Below the pieces are notes generated by a model, which ran no database searches, was not told the origin of the DNA, and worked only from the letters and a program-made list of their open reading frames with translations. A stretch of 64,000 nucleotides of DNA from Pseudosulfitobacter sp. DSM 107133. Its GTDB lineage: Bacteria > Pseudomonadota > Alphaproteobacteria > Rhodobacterales > Rhodobacteraceae. Every line of letters begins with the position of its first letter. Position 1 is the first letter of the stretch. The stretch lies in NCBI RefSeq assembly GCF_022788695.1, contig NZ_CP085154.1, positions 1,612,001-1,676,000 of the forward strand. The letters run 5' to 3'. Positions 30,302 through 38,096 of this stretch are shown in pieces. A program made the translations under genes and the position numbers.

Positions 30302-30820
30302 TTATTGAACTGAACCGAACCGATAGGCATAAACGTTGTTCAGATAGCCTTCGCCCTCGATACAAAAATGCGTCTCTCCGACTTTCTCAAAGCCTTGGGA
30401 CAGGTAGAATGCGATGGCCGGATCATTTTCAGCATTGGTTGTCAGCCAGACAGATCCGGCATTGCAAGCGCGGCAATGGTCCAGCGCCGCATTCAAAAGA
30501 CGCTTTCCGATCCCTTTGCCATGATGGCGCGGTTGCACATAGAATGTCGCAATCTCCATGTCCGAACACCCCTCTACGGGCGCCACGCTTGATGAGGCGA
30601 TACATATAAATCCGTCGATCCCCTCTGCATTGTCGGAAACAAGGATGAACCGGTCAGGATCGTCGATCAGCGCCGCGATCTTCGCGGCGGTAAACTGTTC
30701 CAGAACGTAATCTGCGAAAAACGCGTTCACACCGCGTTTCAGATAGGTGCCAATCCAGACCTCGATCGAGATTGCTGCGATACTGGATGCATCTGATATG
30801 TCGGGCGCGCGCAAAGCCAT
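30302..30820 (-). CDS. GNAT family N-acetyltransferase
   Basis: A 172-residue acetyl-CoA-dependent acetyltransferase. The acyl-CoA pyrophosphate-binding loop is QPRHHGKGIGKRLLNAAL (Q/R-x-x-G-x-G/A pattern) at about 103-120, followed by VWLTTNAENDPAIAFYLSQGFEKVGE, the usual beta5-alpha4 ending. The ATG at 30820 (MALRAPDISDA) is chosen because the domain begins there; the open frame upstream is not conserved-looking. It lies alone between the zapA hairpin and the grxD terminator. The acceptor substrate is unknown. Confidence 0.88.
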   Translation of the reverse strand: MALRAPDISDASSIAAISIEVWIGTYLKRGVNAFFADYVLEQFTAAKIAALIDDPDRFILVSDNAEGIDGFICIASSSVAPVEGCSDMEIATFYVQPRHHGKGIGKRLLNAALDHCRACNAGSVWLTTNAENDPAIAFYLSQGFEKVGETHFCIEGEGYLNNVYAYRFGSVQ

Positions 30821-30890
30821 CTGTCCAGAAAGGCCAAATTCGCGCGGATGTTCAAGGTCGATCTGCCGGTGACGCTTGCCCTCCAAAACG

Positions 30891-30918
30891 CAAAAGGGCC
30901 GGCGCAAGGCCAGCCCCT
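30891..30918 (-). terminator. terminator of the bolA-grxD operon
   Basis: On the minus strand GGGCTGGC and GCCGGCCC form an 8-bp stem (one T-G pair) around CTTGC, followed by TTTTGC. It begins 23 bp after the grxD stop codon. Confidence 0.8.
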
Positions 30919-30940
30919 TCAACGTCGGTCTGAAACCGCC

Positions 30941-31303
30941 TCAGCCGTTGGCTTCGCGGATTTTTTCGGCAGCGTCCTTGTCATAGGCGACGCCGTTTTC
31001 TTCAAACAATGTGTCCAGCTCGCCCGACAGGGTCATTTCGGTGATGATGTCGCAACCGCCGACGAATTCGCCCTTGACGTAAAGCTGGGGGATCGTCGGC
31101 CAGTCGGAATAGTCCTTGATACCCTGACGGATACCATCGTCGGCCAGCACGTTCACATCGGCAAAATCGACGCCCATATAGTTCAGCACCCCCGCCACAC
31201 GGCTGGAAAAGCCGCATTGTGGCATGGATTTGGTGCCCTTCATGAACAGCACGACGTCGTTGCTGGTCACGGTTTCTTTGATCTTGGTTGTTGCATCGGT
31301 CAT
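30941..31303 (-). CDS. grxD: monothiol glutaredoxin (Grx4 type)
   Basis: A 120-residue single-domain glutaredoxin with the monothiol CGFS active site in [18 protein letters not shown], preceded by VVLFMKG and followed by the [19 protein letters not shown] glutathione-binding block. In this family it carries a bridging [2Fe-2S] cluster with glutathione and hands it on, usually with a BolA partner. It is the last gene of a three-gene unit with bolA and a small membrane protein, overlapping the latter by 4 bp (31300-31303). Confidence 0.96.
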   Translation of the reverse strand: MTDATTKIKETVTSNDVVLFMKGTKSMPQCGFSSRVAGVLNYMGVDFADVNVLADDGIRQGIKDYSDWPTIPQLYVKGEFVGGCDIITEMTLSGELDTLFEENGVAYDKDAAEKIREANG

Positions 31304-31545
31304 TTGCGTTTGTTCCTTGGGACAAAGGTTTTTGCATATTCCTGCGGGTCGCGCGGCACCTTGAAGGTATAGGAGTGTCCGCCGCCGGCCCCGCCGGAGT
31401 GATAATTGGCCTCGATCTCGTGATAGCCCGTGCCGGGATCAGAGCCGCGTTCGCTGTCTTTATGGTGCCGGATCGATTGGGCCGCCCTGAGCACCGCAAA
31501 CAGCAGCACCGCGCCGCTGATAATGATGATCAGGGTGAAATCCAT
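31300..31545 (-). CDS. 81-aa single-pass membrane protein between bolA and grxD
   Basis: An 81-residue protein. Residues 1-20 are one hydrophobic helix ([20 protein letters not shown]), followed by a basic and Ser/Gly/His-rich tail (HYSGGAGGG-like) ending [18 protein letters not shown]. It is most likely an inner-membrane anchor with a short cytoplasmic tail. Its stop overlaps the grxD start by 4 bp and it begins 6 bp after the bolA stop, so it is part of the cluster-transfer operon. No recognised family; a role with the BolA-Grx pair is only inferred from position. Confidence 0.8.
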   Translation of the reverse strand: MDFTLIIIISGAVLLFAVLRAAQSIRHHKDSERGSDPGTGYHEIEANYHSGGAGGGHSYTFKVPRDPQEYAKTFVPRNKRK

Positions 31546-31551
31546 GGCGGG

Positions 31552-31794
31552 CTACTCCGGCGCTTTGGTGGTCAGGGCCAGTGCGTGCAATTCGCCCTGG
31601 TTGCCGTCCATCTTGCCCTTGAGCGCGGCATAGACGGCGCGTTGCTGCTGCACGCGGTTCTGGCCTTTGAAAGACGCATCAATCACCTCGGCGGCATAGT
31701 GGTTGCCGTCCCCCGCAAGGTCGGTGATCGTGATCTTGGCGTCAGGAAAGGACGACCGGATCAGGTCTTCGATATCCTTGGCTTGCATGGCCAT
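31552..31794 (-). CDS. BolA family protein
   Basis: An 80-residue protein of the BolA/YrbA fold: MAMQAKDIEDLIRSSFPDAKITITDLAGDGNHY, in which the conserved His of the DGNHY segment is a potential cluster ligand, then the FKGQNRVQQQRAVYAAL motif and the C-terminal GELHALALTTKAP. BolA proteins form [2Fe-2S] heterodimers with monothiol glutaredoxins, and grxD lies in the same operon two genes downstream. The short length and DGNHY motif fit the BolA2/YrbA subgroup rather than the longer E. coli BolA. Confidence 0.94.
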   Translation of the reverse strand: MAMQAKDIEDLIRSSFPDAKITITDLAGDGNHYAAEVIDASFKGQNRVQQQRAVYAALKGKMDGNQGELHALALTTKAPE

Positions 31795-31955
31795 TTGCGG
31801 CTCTCCAGTCTGGTCTTGGTGTTCCCCCTAGATTTAGGGGCCATAGCGGCGCGGCGCAAGCGACTAAGCTTGCGGGCGGCCCGCGTGCTGCTTAGCTTGT
31901 GGTGAAACAGGACGTGCGGGCAAAGGGTTTGCGGCGGACGTCGGGGAGAACGTAG

Positions 31956-32924
31956 ATGGATATCTTTGAAAACGCACCGGAACTGGCGCTGGAATGGCAC
32001 CGCGCGGGGCGCGGGGCGGCGCTGGCCACGGTGGTTGACACATGGGGCAGCGCGCCGCGTCGCACGGGCGCCATGTTGGTGGTGTCGGGCGACGGCGAAA
32101 TGATGGGTTCGGTCTCGGGCGGCTGCGTCGAGGGCGCTGTGGTGATGGAGTCGCAGGACGCGCTGGCCGATGGCAAACCGCGCCTGCTGGAATATGGGGT
32201 CAGTGACGGCGATGCCTTTGCCGTGGGGCTGGCCTGTGGCGGCAATATCCGCATTCTGGTGGAACCCGTGGGAGCGGCGCTGGATGAAAGCGTGTTGGAA
32301 CAGATCGTGGTCGCGCGGGCGGCGCGGCGTCAGGTGGCCTATGTGGTCAACACCGACGACTGGTCGCGCGCGGTGGTTGGCGAGGGTTACGAGAGCCGCT
32401 TTGCTATGGACCGCTCTGGGGTCGAGGAGGATGGCAGCACCTTTGTGCACATCCACAACCCGCCTTTGCGCCTGATCGTGGTGGGGGCGGTGCATATCGC
32501 GCAGGCGCTGCTGCCGATGGCGCGGATTGCGGGATATGACCCGGTGGTGATTGACCCGCGTGGGGCCTTCGGGTCCGAGGCGCGCTTTCCCGGCGAAACG
32601 ATCCTGGACGACTGGCCCGACGAGGCGCTGGACAGCATTGGGCTGGATGCGCGCACGGCGCTGGTGCTGCTGACCCATGATCCCAAGCTGGACGATCCGG
32701 CGTTGCACCGTGCGCTGAACTCCGAGGCGTTCTATATTGGCGCGCTGGGGTCCAAACGCACCCATGCGTCGCGTGTGGCCCGTTTGCAGGAGGCAGGCTT
32801 TGACGAGGCTGCCATCGCGCGGATCGAGGGGCCGGTGGGTCTGGACATCGGTGCGGCCAGCCCGCCCGAGATCGCCGTGTCGATCCTGGCCCAGATGGTG
32901 CAGGCGCTGAGGCGCGGCGCGTGA
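31956..32924 (+). CDS. XdhC family molybdoenzyme maturation protein
   Basis: A 322-residue XdhC/CoxF-type chaperone that binds molybdenum cofactor, promotes its sulfuration and loads it into molybdenum hydroxylases. The N-terminal domain has TWGSAPRRTGAMLVV and GSVSGGCVEGAVV (Cys-containing, typical), and the C-terminal Rossmann-like domain has the GAVHIAQALLPMA segment and ALGSKRTHASRV. It overlaps the following molybdopterin-binding gene by 4 bp (GTGA, 32921-32924) and heads the cluster that contains the molybdenum hydroxylase subunits, its probable client. Confidence 0.92.
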   Translation: MDIFENAPELALEWHRAGRGAALATVVDTWGSAPRRTGAMLVVSGDGEMMGSVSGGCVEGAVVMESQDALADGKPRLLEYGVSDGDAFAVGLACGGNIRILVEPVGAALDESVLEQIVVARAARRQVAYVVNTDDWSRAVVGEGYESRFAMDRSGVEEDGSTFVHIHNPPLRLIVVGAVHIAQALLPMARIAGYDPVVIDPRGAFGSEARFPGETILDDWPDEALDSIGLDARTALVLLTHDPKLDDPALHRALNSEAFYIGALGSKRTHASRVARLQEAGFDEAAIARIEGPVGLDIGAASPPEIAVSILAQMVQALRRGA

Positions 32925-33934
32925 TCTTTGGTGATGTGCCGCTGGATCAGGCCGAGGGGGCGATTCTGGCCCATTCGATGCCTGCGATCAGGGACGGTCA
33001 GCCGCACCGGATTGCCAAGGGCACGGTTCTGACTGCCGATCACCTGCGCGATCTGGCCGCCGCAGGGCGCGATCATGTGGTGGTGGCGCGACTGGACGCG
33101 GATGACATCGAGGAAAACGCCGCCGCATTGGACCTGGCGCAGGCGCTGGTGCCCGATCCTGATGCACAGGGCCTGCGGATATCGGGCGCGGGGGCGGGGC
33201 GCGTGAACCTCTATGCCACGACACCTGGCGTGGCGGTGATGGATGTGGCGGCGATCAATGCGCTGAATGCGGTACATCCGATGGTCACGCTGGCCACAGT
33301 TCCGCAATATCACCGCTGTGACGCGGGCGGCATGGTCGCGACGATCAAGATCATTGCCTACGGCGTGCCGCGCGCCGCATTGGCGCAGGCGGCCTCGGCG
33401 GGCGCTGCCGCCTTGCATATTGCGCCGCCGTGCTATGGCAGTGCCACTTTGATCGAAAGTCAGGTGGGCGGCAATGATCTGGGCGACAAGGGCCGCGCTG
33501 CGATGGCGGCGCGGCTGGACCGGCTGAATATGACCCTGACCGACCGGGTGATCTGCGACCACACGACCGATGCGCTGGCGCAGGAAATTGCGCAGGCGCC
33601 GGGCGATGTGGTGCTGGTGCTGACCGCTTCGGCCACCTCTGACCCTGACGATGTCGCACCGCAAGCATTGCGCGTGGCGGGGGGGCAGGTCGCGGCCTTT
33701 GGCATGCCGGTCGATCCGGGGAACCTTCTGTTTTTTGGCGATATCGCGGGAAAGCCGGTGATCGGATTGCCGGGCTGCGCACGCTCGCCTGCGCTGAACG
33801 GAGCCGATTGGGTGCTGGAGCGTCTGGTCTGCGGGCTGGCGCTGGATCAGGGCGATATCTCGGCCATGGGGGTGGGCGGTCTGTTGAAAGAGATACCGAC
33901 CCGTCCGCGCCCCCGTGTCACACCCAGGATCTGA
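32921..33934 (+). CDS. molybdopterin-binding protein (MoeA/MogA-like domain)
   Basis: A 337-residue protein starting at GTG. Residues 1-60 resemble the start of MoeA-like proteins ([19 protein letters not shown]) and about 165-310 are a MoCF-biosynthesis/molybdopterin-binding domain, with the [20 protein letters not shown] segment in place of the usual GGTG-type loop and a C-terminal [13 protein letters not shown]. It is the type often encoded next to XdhC and CO-dehydrogenase-like clusters and probably handles the cofactor for the enzyme downstream. It is shorter than MoeA and lacks its full domain II, so it is not the housekeeping moeA. Confidence 0.85.
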   Translation: MIFGDVPLDQAEGAILAHSMPAIRDGQPHRIAKGTVLTADHLRDLAAAGRDHVVVARLDADDIEENAAALDLAQALVPDPDAQGLRISGAGAGRVNLYATTPGVAVMDVAAINALNAVHPMVTLATVPQYHRCDAGGMVATIKIIAYGVPRAALAQAASAGAAALHIAPPCYGSATLIESQVGGNDLGDKGRAAMAARLDRLNMTLTDRVICDHTTDALAQEIAQAPGDVVLVLTASATSDPDDVAPQALRVAGGQVAAFGMPVDPGNLLFFGDIAGKPVIGLPGCARSPALNGADWVLERLVCGLALDQGDISAMGVGGLLKEIPTRPRPRVTPRI

Positions 33935-34051
33935 GGCGCATTCTGAGCCGGTTGACGCTGATGTGACGCCACAGTCTGGAACTTAGCAGTTTTCAAACCA
34001 CAGGTTGCGTGCTTAACTTCACCCAATGGAGTGCCAAACAGGGAGAACATC

Positions 34052-34537
34052 ATGACACAGGTTTCAATGACCGTGAACGGCAAAGCCGCGTCCGGTGACG
34101 TCGAGGGGCGCACTTTGCTGGCGCAATTCCTGCGCGACGCGCAGGGGCTGACCGGCACCCACGTCGGCTGTGACACCAGCCAGTGTGGTGCCTGTGTTGT
34201 GCATGTGGACGGCAAGGCTGTAAAAGCCTGCACCATGCTGGCGCTGGAGGCTGACGGGGCCGAGGTCAGCACCATCGAAGGTCAGGCCAATGCGGACGGA
34301 TCGCTGAATGTGATCCAGCAGGCGTTTCAGGACCACCACGGCCTGCAGTGCGGTTTCTGCACGCCGGGCATGGTGATGAGTGCGGCGGCGCTGTTGAAAG
34401 ACAACCCCAAGCCCACCGAGACCGAAGTGCGCGACTATCTGGAGGGAAATATCTGCCGCTGCACGGGATATCACAACATTGTCAAAGCGATCCTCGCGGC
34501 ATCCGGTCAGGATGTCAGCGCCATCGCCGCAGAATAG
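34052..34537 (+). CDS. coxS: molybdenum hydroxylase small subunit, 2 x [2Fe-2S] (CoxS-like)
   Basis: A 161-residue iron-sulfur subunit. The N-terminal plant-ferredoxin-type cluster is held by the Cys residues of [22 protein letters not shown] (split here at about 41-62), and the second cluster by CGFCTPG and [13 protein letters not shown] in the C-terminal helical domain. It passes electrons from the Mo site to FAD. The ATG at 34052 gives [10 protein letters not shown], the usual start, with GGGAGAA before it. It is the first of the S-L-M subunit genes, an order associated with form II CO-dehydrogenase-like enzymes. Confidence 0.92.
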   Translation: MTQVSMTVNGKAASGDVEGRTLLAQFLRDAQGLTGTHVGCDTSQCGACVVHVDGKAVKACTMLALEADGAEVSTIEGQANADGSLNVIQQAFQDHHGLQCGFCTPGMVMSAAALLKDNPKPTETEVRDYLEGNICRCTGYHNIVKAILAASGQDVSAIAAE

Positions 34538-34560
34538 ACTGTCGAATAATCTGATTTCAA

Positions 34561-34607
34561 TTGGGGGCCAGCCCCCAAACCCCCGGGATACTTGAAGCCA
34601 AAAGAAA
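34561..34607 (+). repeat. G/C hairpin repeat between coxS and coxL
   Basis: TTGGGGGC-CA-GCCCCCAA (perfect 8-bp arms, 34561-34578) followed by ACCCCCGGGATACTTGAAGC and CAAAAGAAA. A second copy with the same tail lies between coxL and coxM at 37024. I recall such elements as widespread intergenic repeats in Rhodobacteraceae. Confidence 0.75.
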
Positions 34608-34648
34608 CAGGGGGCGCGGGAGACGGTCGCATTTAGGGAGGAATGACC

Positions 34649-37009
34649 ATGCCAAAAGACGGAGGCATCGGCGCCAGCTCAAAACGGCGCGAGGACGTCC
34701 GGTTTCTGACCGGTGAAGGCAATTATACCGACGATATCAACCTGCGCGGACAGGCCTATGTGTTTTTCCTGCGCTCGGATATCGCCCACGGGACCATCAA
34801 CAAGATCGACATATCGGCGGCTGAGGGGATGCCGGGTGTTGTGAAGGTTTTCACATCGAAAGATTTCGAAGGCGTGGGCGGAATGCCCTGCGGCTGGCAG
34901 GTGACCGACAAGCACGGCGATCCGATGCAGGAACCGGGGCACCCGATTTTGGCGACAGGCAAGGTGCGCCATGTGGGCGAACCGATCGCCGCCGTGGTGG
35001 CCGAGACGCTGGAACAGGCGCGCGATGCGGCCGAGGCGATTGATCTGGATATTTCGGAACTGCCCGCTGTTGTGGACATGAAGGCCGCGCTGGCCGCCGA
35101 TGCGCCCAAGGTGCATGACGAATTGCCCGGCAACCTGTGCTATGACTGGGGCTTTGTCGAGGAGAACAAGGCAGCGGTCGAGGAGGCGTTCCAGAAGGCG
35201 GCCCATGTCACCACGCTGGAGCTGCGCAACAACCGCCTGGTGGCCAACCCGATGGAGCCGCGCGTGGCGGTGGGGGATTTTGCCCGCGGCACCGGCGATC
35301 ACACGCTGTATACCACCAGCCAGAACCCGCATGTGATCCGTCTGCTGATGGGGGCATTTGTTCTGGGCATTCCCGAGCACAAGCTGCGGGTGGTGGCACC
35401 GGATGTGGGCGGCGGCTTTGGCACCAAGATCTTCCATTATCAGGAAGAGGCCTTCGTGACCTTCGCGGCCAAGGCGTGCAACCGCCCGGTCAAATGGACC
35501 TCCAGCCGGTCCGAGGCGTTCATGTCGGACGCACACGGGCGCGACCATGTGACCACGATCCAGCTGGCGCTGGATGCGGACAACAACTTTACCGCGCTGC
35601 GCACGGACACACATGCCAATATGGGCGCCTATCTGAGCACCTTTGCGCCGTCGGTGCCCACATGGTTGCACGGCACGCTGATGGCCGGGAACTACAAGAC
35701 CCCGCTGATCTATGTGAACGTCAAGGCGGTGTTCACCAACACCGTGCCCGTTGACGCCTATCGCGGTGCCGGACGGCCCGAGGCGACATTCCAGCTGGAG
35801 CGGGTCATCGACAAGGCGGCGATCGAGCTGGGGGTGGATGCGATTGAACTGCGCCGCCAGAACTTTATCACCGAATTCCCCTATGCCACGCCTGTGGCGG
35901 TGGAATATGACACCGGCGATTATGTGGCGACCATGGACAAGCTGGCCGAGATTGCCGACCTGTCCGGCTTTGAAGCGCGCCGCAAGGAGAGTGAAGCGCG
36001 CGGCAAGCTGCGCGGTTTGGGTGTGAACTGCTATATCGAGGCCTGCGGCATCGCGCCGAGCAACCTTGTCGGGCAGCTGGGCGCGCGGGCCGGTCTGTTC
36101 GAAAGTGCGACGGTGCGGGTCAATGCCACCGGCGGGCTGGTCGTGATGACCGGCAGCCACAGCCACGGGCAGGGGCACGAGACGGCCTTTCCTCAGGTGA
36201 TTGCATCGATGATCGGCATTGACGAAAGCATGATCGAGATCGTGCACGGCGATACCGCCAACACGCCGATGGGGATGGGCACTTACGGCTCGCGCTCTAT
36301 CGCGGTGGGCGGTTCTGCGATGGTGCGGGCGACCGAAAAGATCATTGCCAAGGCAAAAAAGATCGCCAGCCACCTGCTGGAAGCCTCGGAAAGCGATATC
36401 GAGTTGAAGGACGGCGCGTTCAGCGTGGCCGGCACCGACAAATCGGTCGCCTGGGGGGATGTGACGCTGGCCGCCTATGTGCCGCATAACTATCCGCTGG
36501 AGGACATCGAACCTGGGCTGGAAGAGACAGCGTTTTACGATCCCTCCAACTTTACCTACCCATCGGGGGCCTATGCCTGCGAAGTTGAAGTGGACCGCGA
36601 CACCGGTCAGGTGACCATCGAACGGTTTGCTGCCGCCGATGATTTCGGCAATATCATCAACCCGATGATCGTGTCGGGGCAGGTGCATGGTGGCATCGGG
36701 CAGGGGATCGGGCAGGCGTTGCTGGAGAACTGTGCCTATGACGAGAATGGCCAGTTGTTGAGCGCGTCCTATATGGACTACGCGATGCCACGGGCCAGCG
36801 ATGTGCCGTTCTATGACGTGGACCATTCGTGCCAGACGCCCTGCACACACAATCCCTTGGGAGTGAAGGGCTGCGGCGAGGCGGGCGCCATCGGATCGCC
36901 GCCAGCGGTGGTTGGTGCTGTGGTCAATGCGCTGCGTTCGGCGGGGATGGATGTGACGCACATTGATATGCCCCTGTCGCCGTCGCGCGTTTGGGCCGCG
37001 ATGCAATAG
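34649..37009 (+). CDS. coxL: molybdenum hydroxylase large subunit, form II CO-dehydrogenase-like
   Basis: A 786-residue catalytic subunit of the xanthine-oxidase family. The loop at residues 370-376 reads AYRGAGR, the form II signature; the copper-binding Cys of true form I CO dehydrogenase (AYxCSFR) is absent. Mo-cofactor regions include GGGFGTK near 250, GSHSHGQGHET and GTYGSRS. A C-terminal GVKGCGEAGAIG carries the catalytic Glu. The ATG at 34649 is preferred over one at 34643 because AGGGAGGA lies six bases before it and would touch the earlier one. The physiological substrate is uncertain: CO oxidation has been doubted for form II enzymes and many oxidise other small molecules. Confidence 0.93.
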   Translation: MPKDGGIGASSKRREDVRFLTGEGNYTDDINLRGQAYVFFLRSDIAHGTINKIDISAAEGMPGVVKVFTSKDFEGVGGMPCGWQVTDKHGDPMQEPGHPILATGKVRHVGEPIAAVVAETLEQARDAAEAIDLDISELPAVVDMKAALAADAPKVHDELPGNLCYDWGFVEENKAAVEEAFQKAAHVTTLELRNNRLVANPMEPRVAVGDFARGTGDHTLYTTSQNPHVIRLLMGAFVLGIPEHKLRVVAPDVGGGFGTKIFHYQEEAFVTFAAKACNRPVKWTSSRSEAFMSDAHGRDHVTTIQLALDADNNFTALRTDTHANMGAYLSTFAPSVPTWLHGTLMAGNYKTPLIYVNVKAVFTNTVPVDAYRGAGRPEATFQLERVIDKAAIELGVDAIELRRQNFITEFPYATPVAVEYDTGDYVATMDKLAEIADLSGFEARRKESEARGKLRGLGVNCYIEACGIAPSNLVGQLGARAGLFESATVRVNATGGLVVMTGSHSHGQGHETAFPQVIASMIGIDESMIEIVHGDTANTPMGMGTYGSRSIAVGGSAMVRATEKIIAKAKKIASHLLEASESDIELKDGAFSVAGTDKSVAWGDVTLAAYVPHNYPLEDIEPGLEETAFYDPSNFTYPSGAYACEVEVDRDTGQVTIERFAAADDFGNIINPMIVSGQVHGGIGQGIGQALLENCAYDENGQLLSASYMDYAMPRASDVPFYDVDHSCQTPCTHNPLGVKGCGEAGAIGSPPAVVGAVVNALRSAGMDVTHIDMPLSPSRVWAAMQ

Positions 37010-37023
37010 GCAGAGAAGGTGTT

Positions 37024-37070
37024 CGGGGGCGCTGCCCCCGGACCCCCGGGATATTTTGGGCCAAAAGAGA
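37024..37070 (+). repeat. G/C hairpin repeat between coxL and coxM
   Basis: CGGGGGC-GCT-GCCCCCG (37024-37040) followed by GACCCCCGGGATATTTTGGG and CCAAAAGA. It shares the CCCCCGGGATA...CCAAAAGA tail with the copy at 34561. Confidence 0.75.
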
Positions 37071-37111
37071 CGGCAGGGCCGGTTCATTGGCCGCATGGAA
37101 AGGACGCAAGG

Positions 37112-37900
37112 ATGTATAACTTTGATTTTGTGAAACCGGCGACGGTGGACGAGGCTGTGAAAGCCCTGGGCGAGGAGGACGCGCAGGCGCTGGGGGGCGG
37201 GCAGACGCTGATTCCGACGCTGAAACAGCGGTTGGCGAGTCCGTCGAAGCTGGTCAGTCTGACTGGCATTGCCGACATGAAGGGCGTGTCGAAAAGCGGC
37301 GATACTGTTGTGATCGGTGGCGGCACCACGCACCGCATGGTGGCCGAAGAGGCGGCGGGCGCCTATCCGGGGCTGGCGGCGCTGGCCGGTGGGATCGGAG
37401 ACCCTGCGGTGCGCAACCGGGGCACAATTGGTGGATCGCTTGCCAACAACGACCCCTCGGCCTGCTATCCGGCCGGCGCGCTGGGATCGGGCGCGACGAT
37501 TGTGACCAACAGCCGCGAGATCGCAGCGGACGACTATTTTCAGGGGATGTTCACAACCGCGCTGGAAGAGGGCGAGATCATCACCGAAGTGCGCTTTCCC
37601 ATTCCGCAGAAATCGGCCTATGCCAAGTTGCCCCAACCCGCGTCGCGGTTTCCGCTGGTGGCGGTGTTTGTAGCGCAATTCAGCGATGGCGTGCGTGTTG
37701 CGGTAACGGGTGCGTCGAACAATGGTGTGTTCCGCTGGACCGAAGCCGAAGCCGCATTGTCCGCGAATTTCGCGGTCTCGGCTTTGGACGGGCTGGCGTT
37801 GTCTGACGAGGACATGATCGGCGATCTGCACGGAACGGGCGCCTATCGTGCCCACCTGGTGGGCGTTATGGCAAAACGGGCGGTGGCGGCTGCAAGCTGA
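37112..37900 (+). CDS. coxM: molybdenum hydroxylase FAD subunit (CoxM-like)
   Basis: A 262-residue FAD-binding subunit beginning MYNFDFVKPATVDEAVKAL. It has the first FAD loop GGGQTLIPTLKQR at about 29-41 and the second, RNRGTIGGSLANNDPSA, at about 99-115, then the CO_deh_flav_C domain from about 155. It would accept electrons from the CoxS clusters. The ATG at 37112 has AAAGGACGCAAGG upstream; an earlier in-frame start lies in the hairpin repeat and is rejected. A terminator follows, so no further cox accessory genes (D, E, G) are in this transcript. Confidence 0.92.
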   Translation: MYNFDFVKPATVDEAVKALGEEDAQALGGGQTLIPTLKQRLASPSKLVSLTGIADMKGVSKSGDTVVIGGGTTHRMVAEEAAGAYPGLAALAGGIGDPAVRNRGTIGGSLANNDPSACYPAGALGSGATIVTNSREIAADDYFQGMFTTALEEGEIITEVRFPIPQKSAYAKLPQPASRFPLVAVFVAQFSDGVRVAVTGASNNGVFRWTEAEAALSANFAVSALDGLALSDEDMIGDLHGTGAYRAHLVGVMAKRAVAAAS

Positions 37901-37923
37901 CACGACAATCGGTTGCGATGAGC

Positions 37924-37954
37924 GGGCCTTCGCCGATGGCGGAGGCCCTATTTG
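37924..37954 (+). terminator. terminator of the cox-type operon
   Basis: GGGCCTTCGCC and GGCGGAGGCCC pair around GAT (one T-G pair) 23 bp after the coxM stop, followed by TATTTG. Confidence 0.75.
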
Positions 37955-38096
37955 TATGAAAAGCCGTGATTTTTCGGGCTGATATTGAATAACAACAGTC
38001 CCCCTGACCACCTTTCCTTGGAACGCGACACTGTGGCTGTGCGTTGATGCCGCAGAGCGTTGAATGTTTTCGAACGCATAAGGGAAGGTCAGAGCA

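Noticed and set aside
32921..33934. Calling the molybdopterin protein moeA
   Set aside because: It is shorter than MoeA and has a different domain arrangement; only the generic molybdopterin-binding fold is supported.
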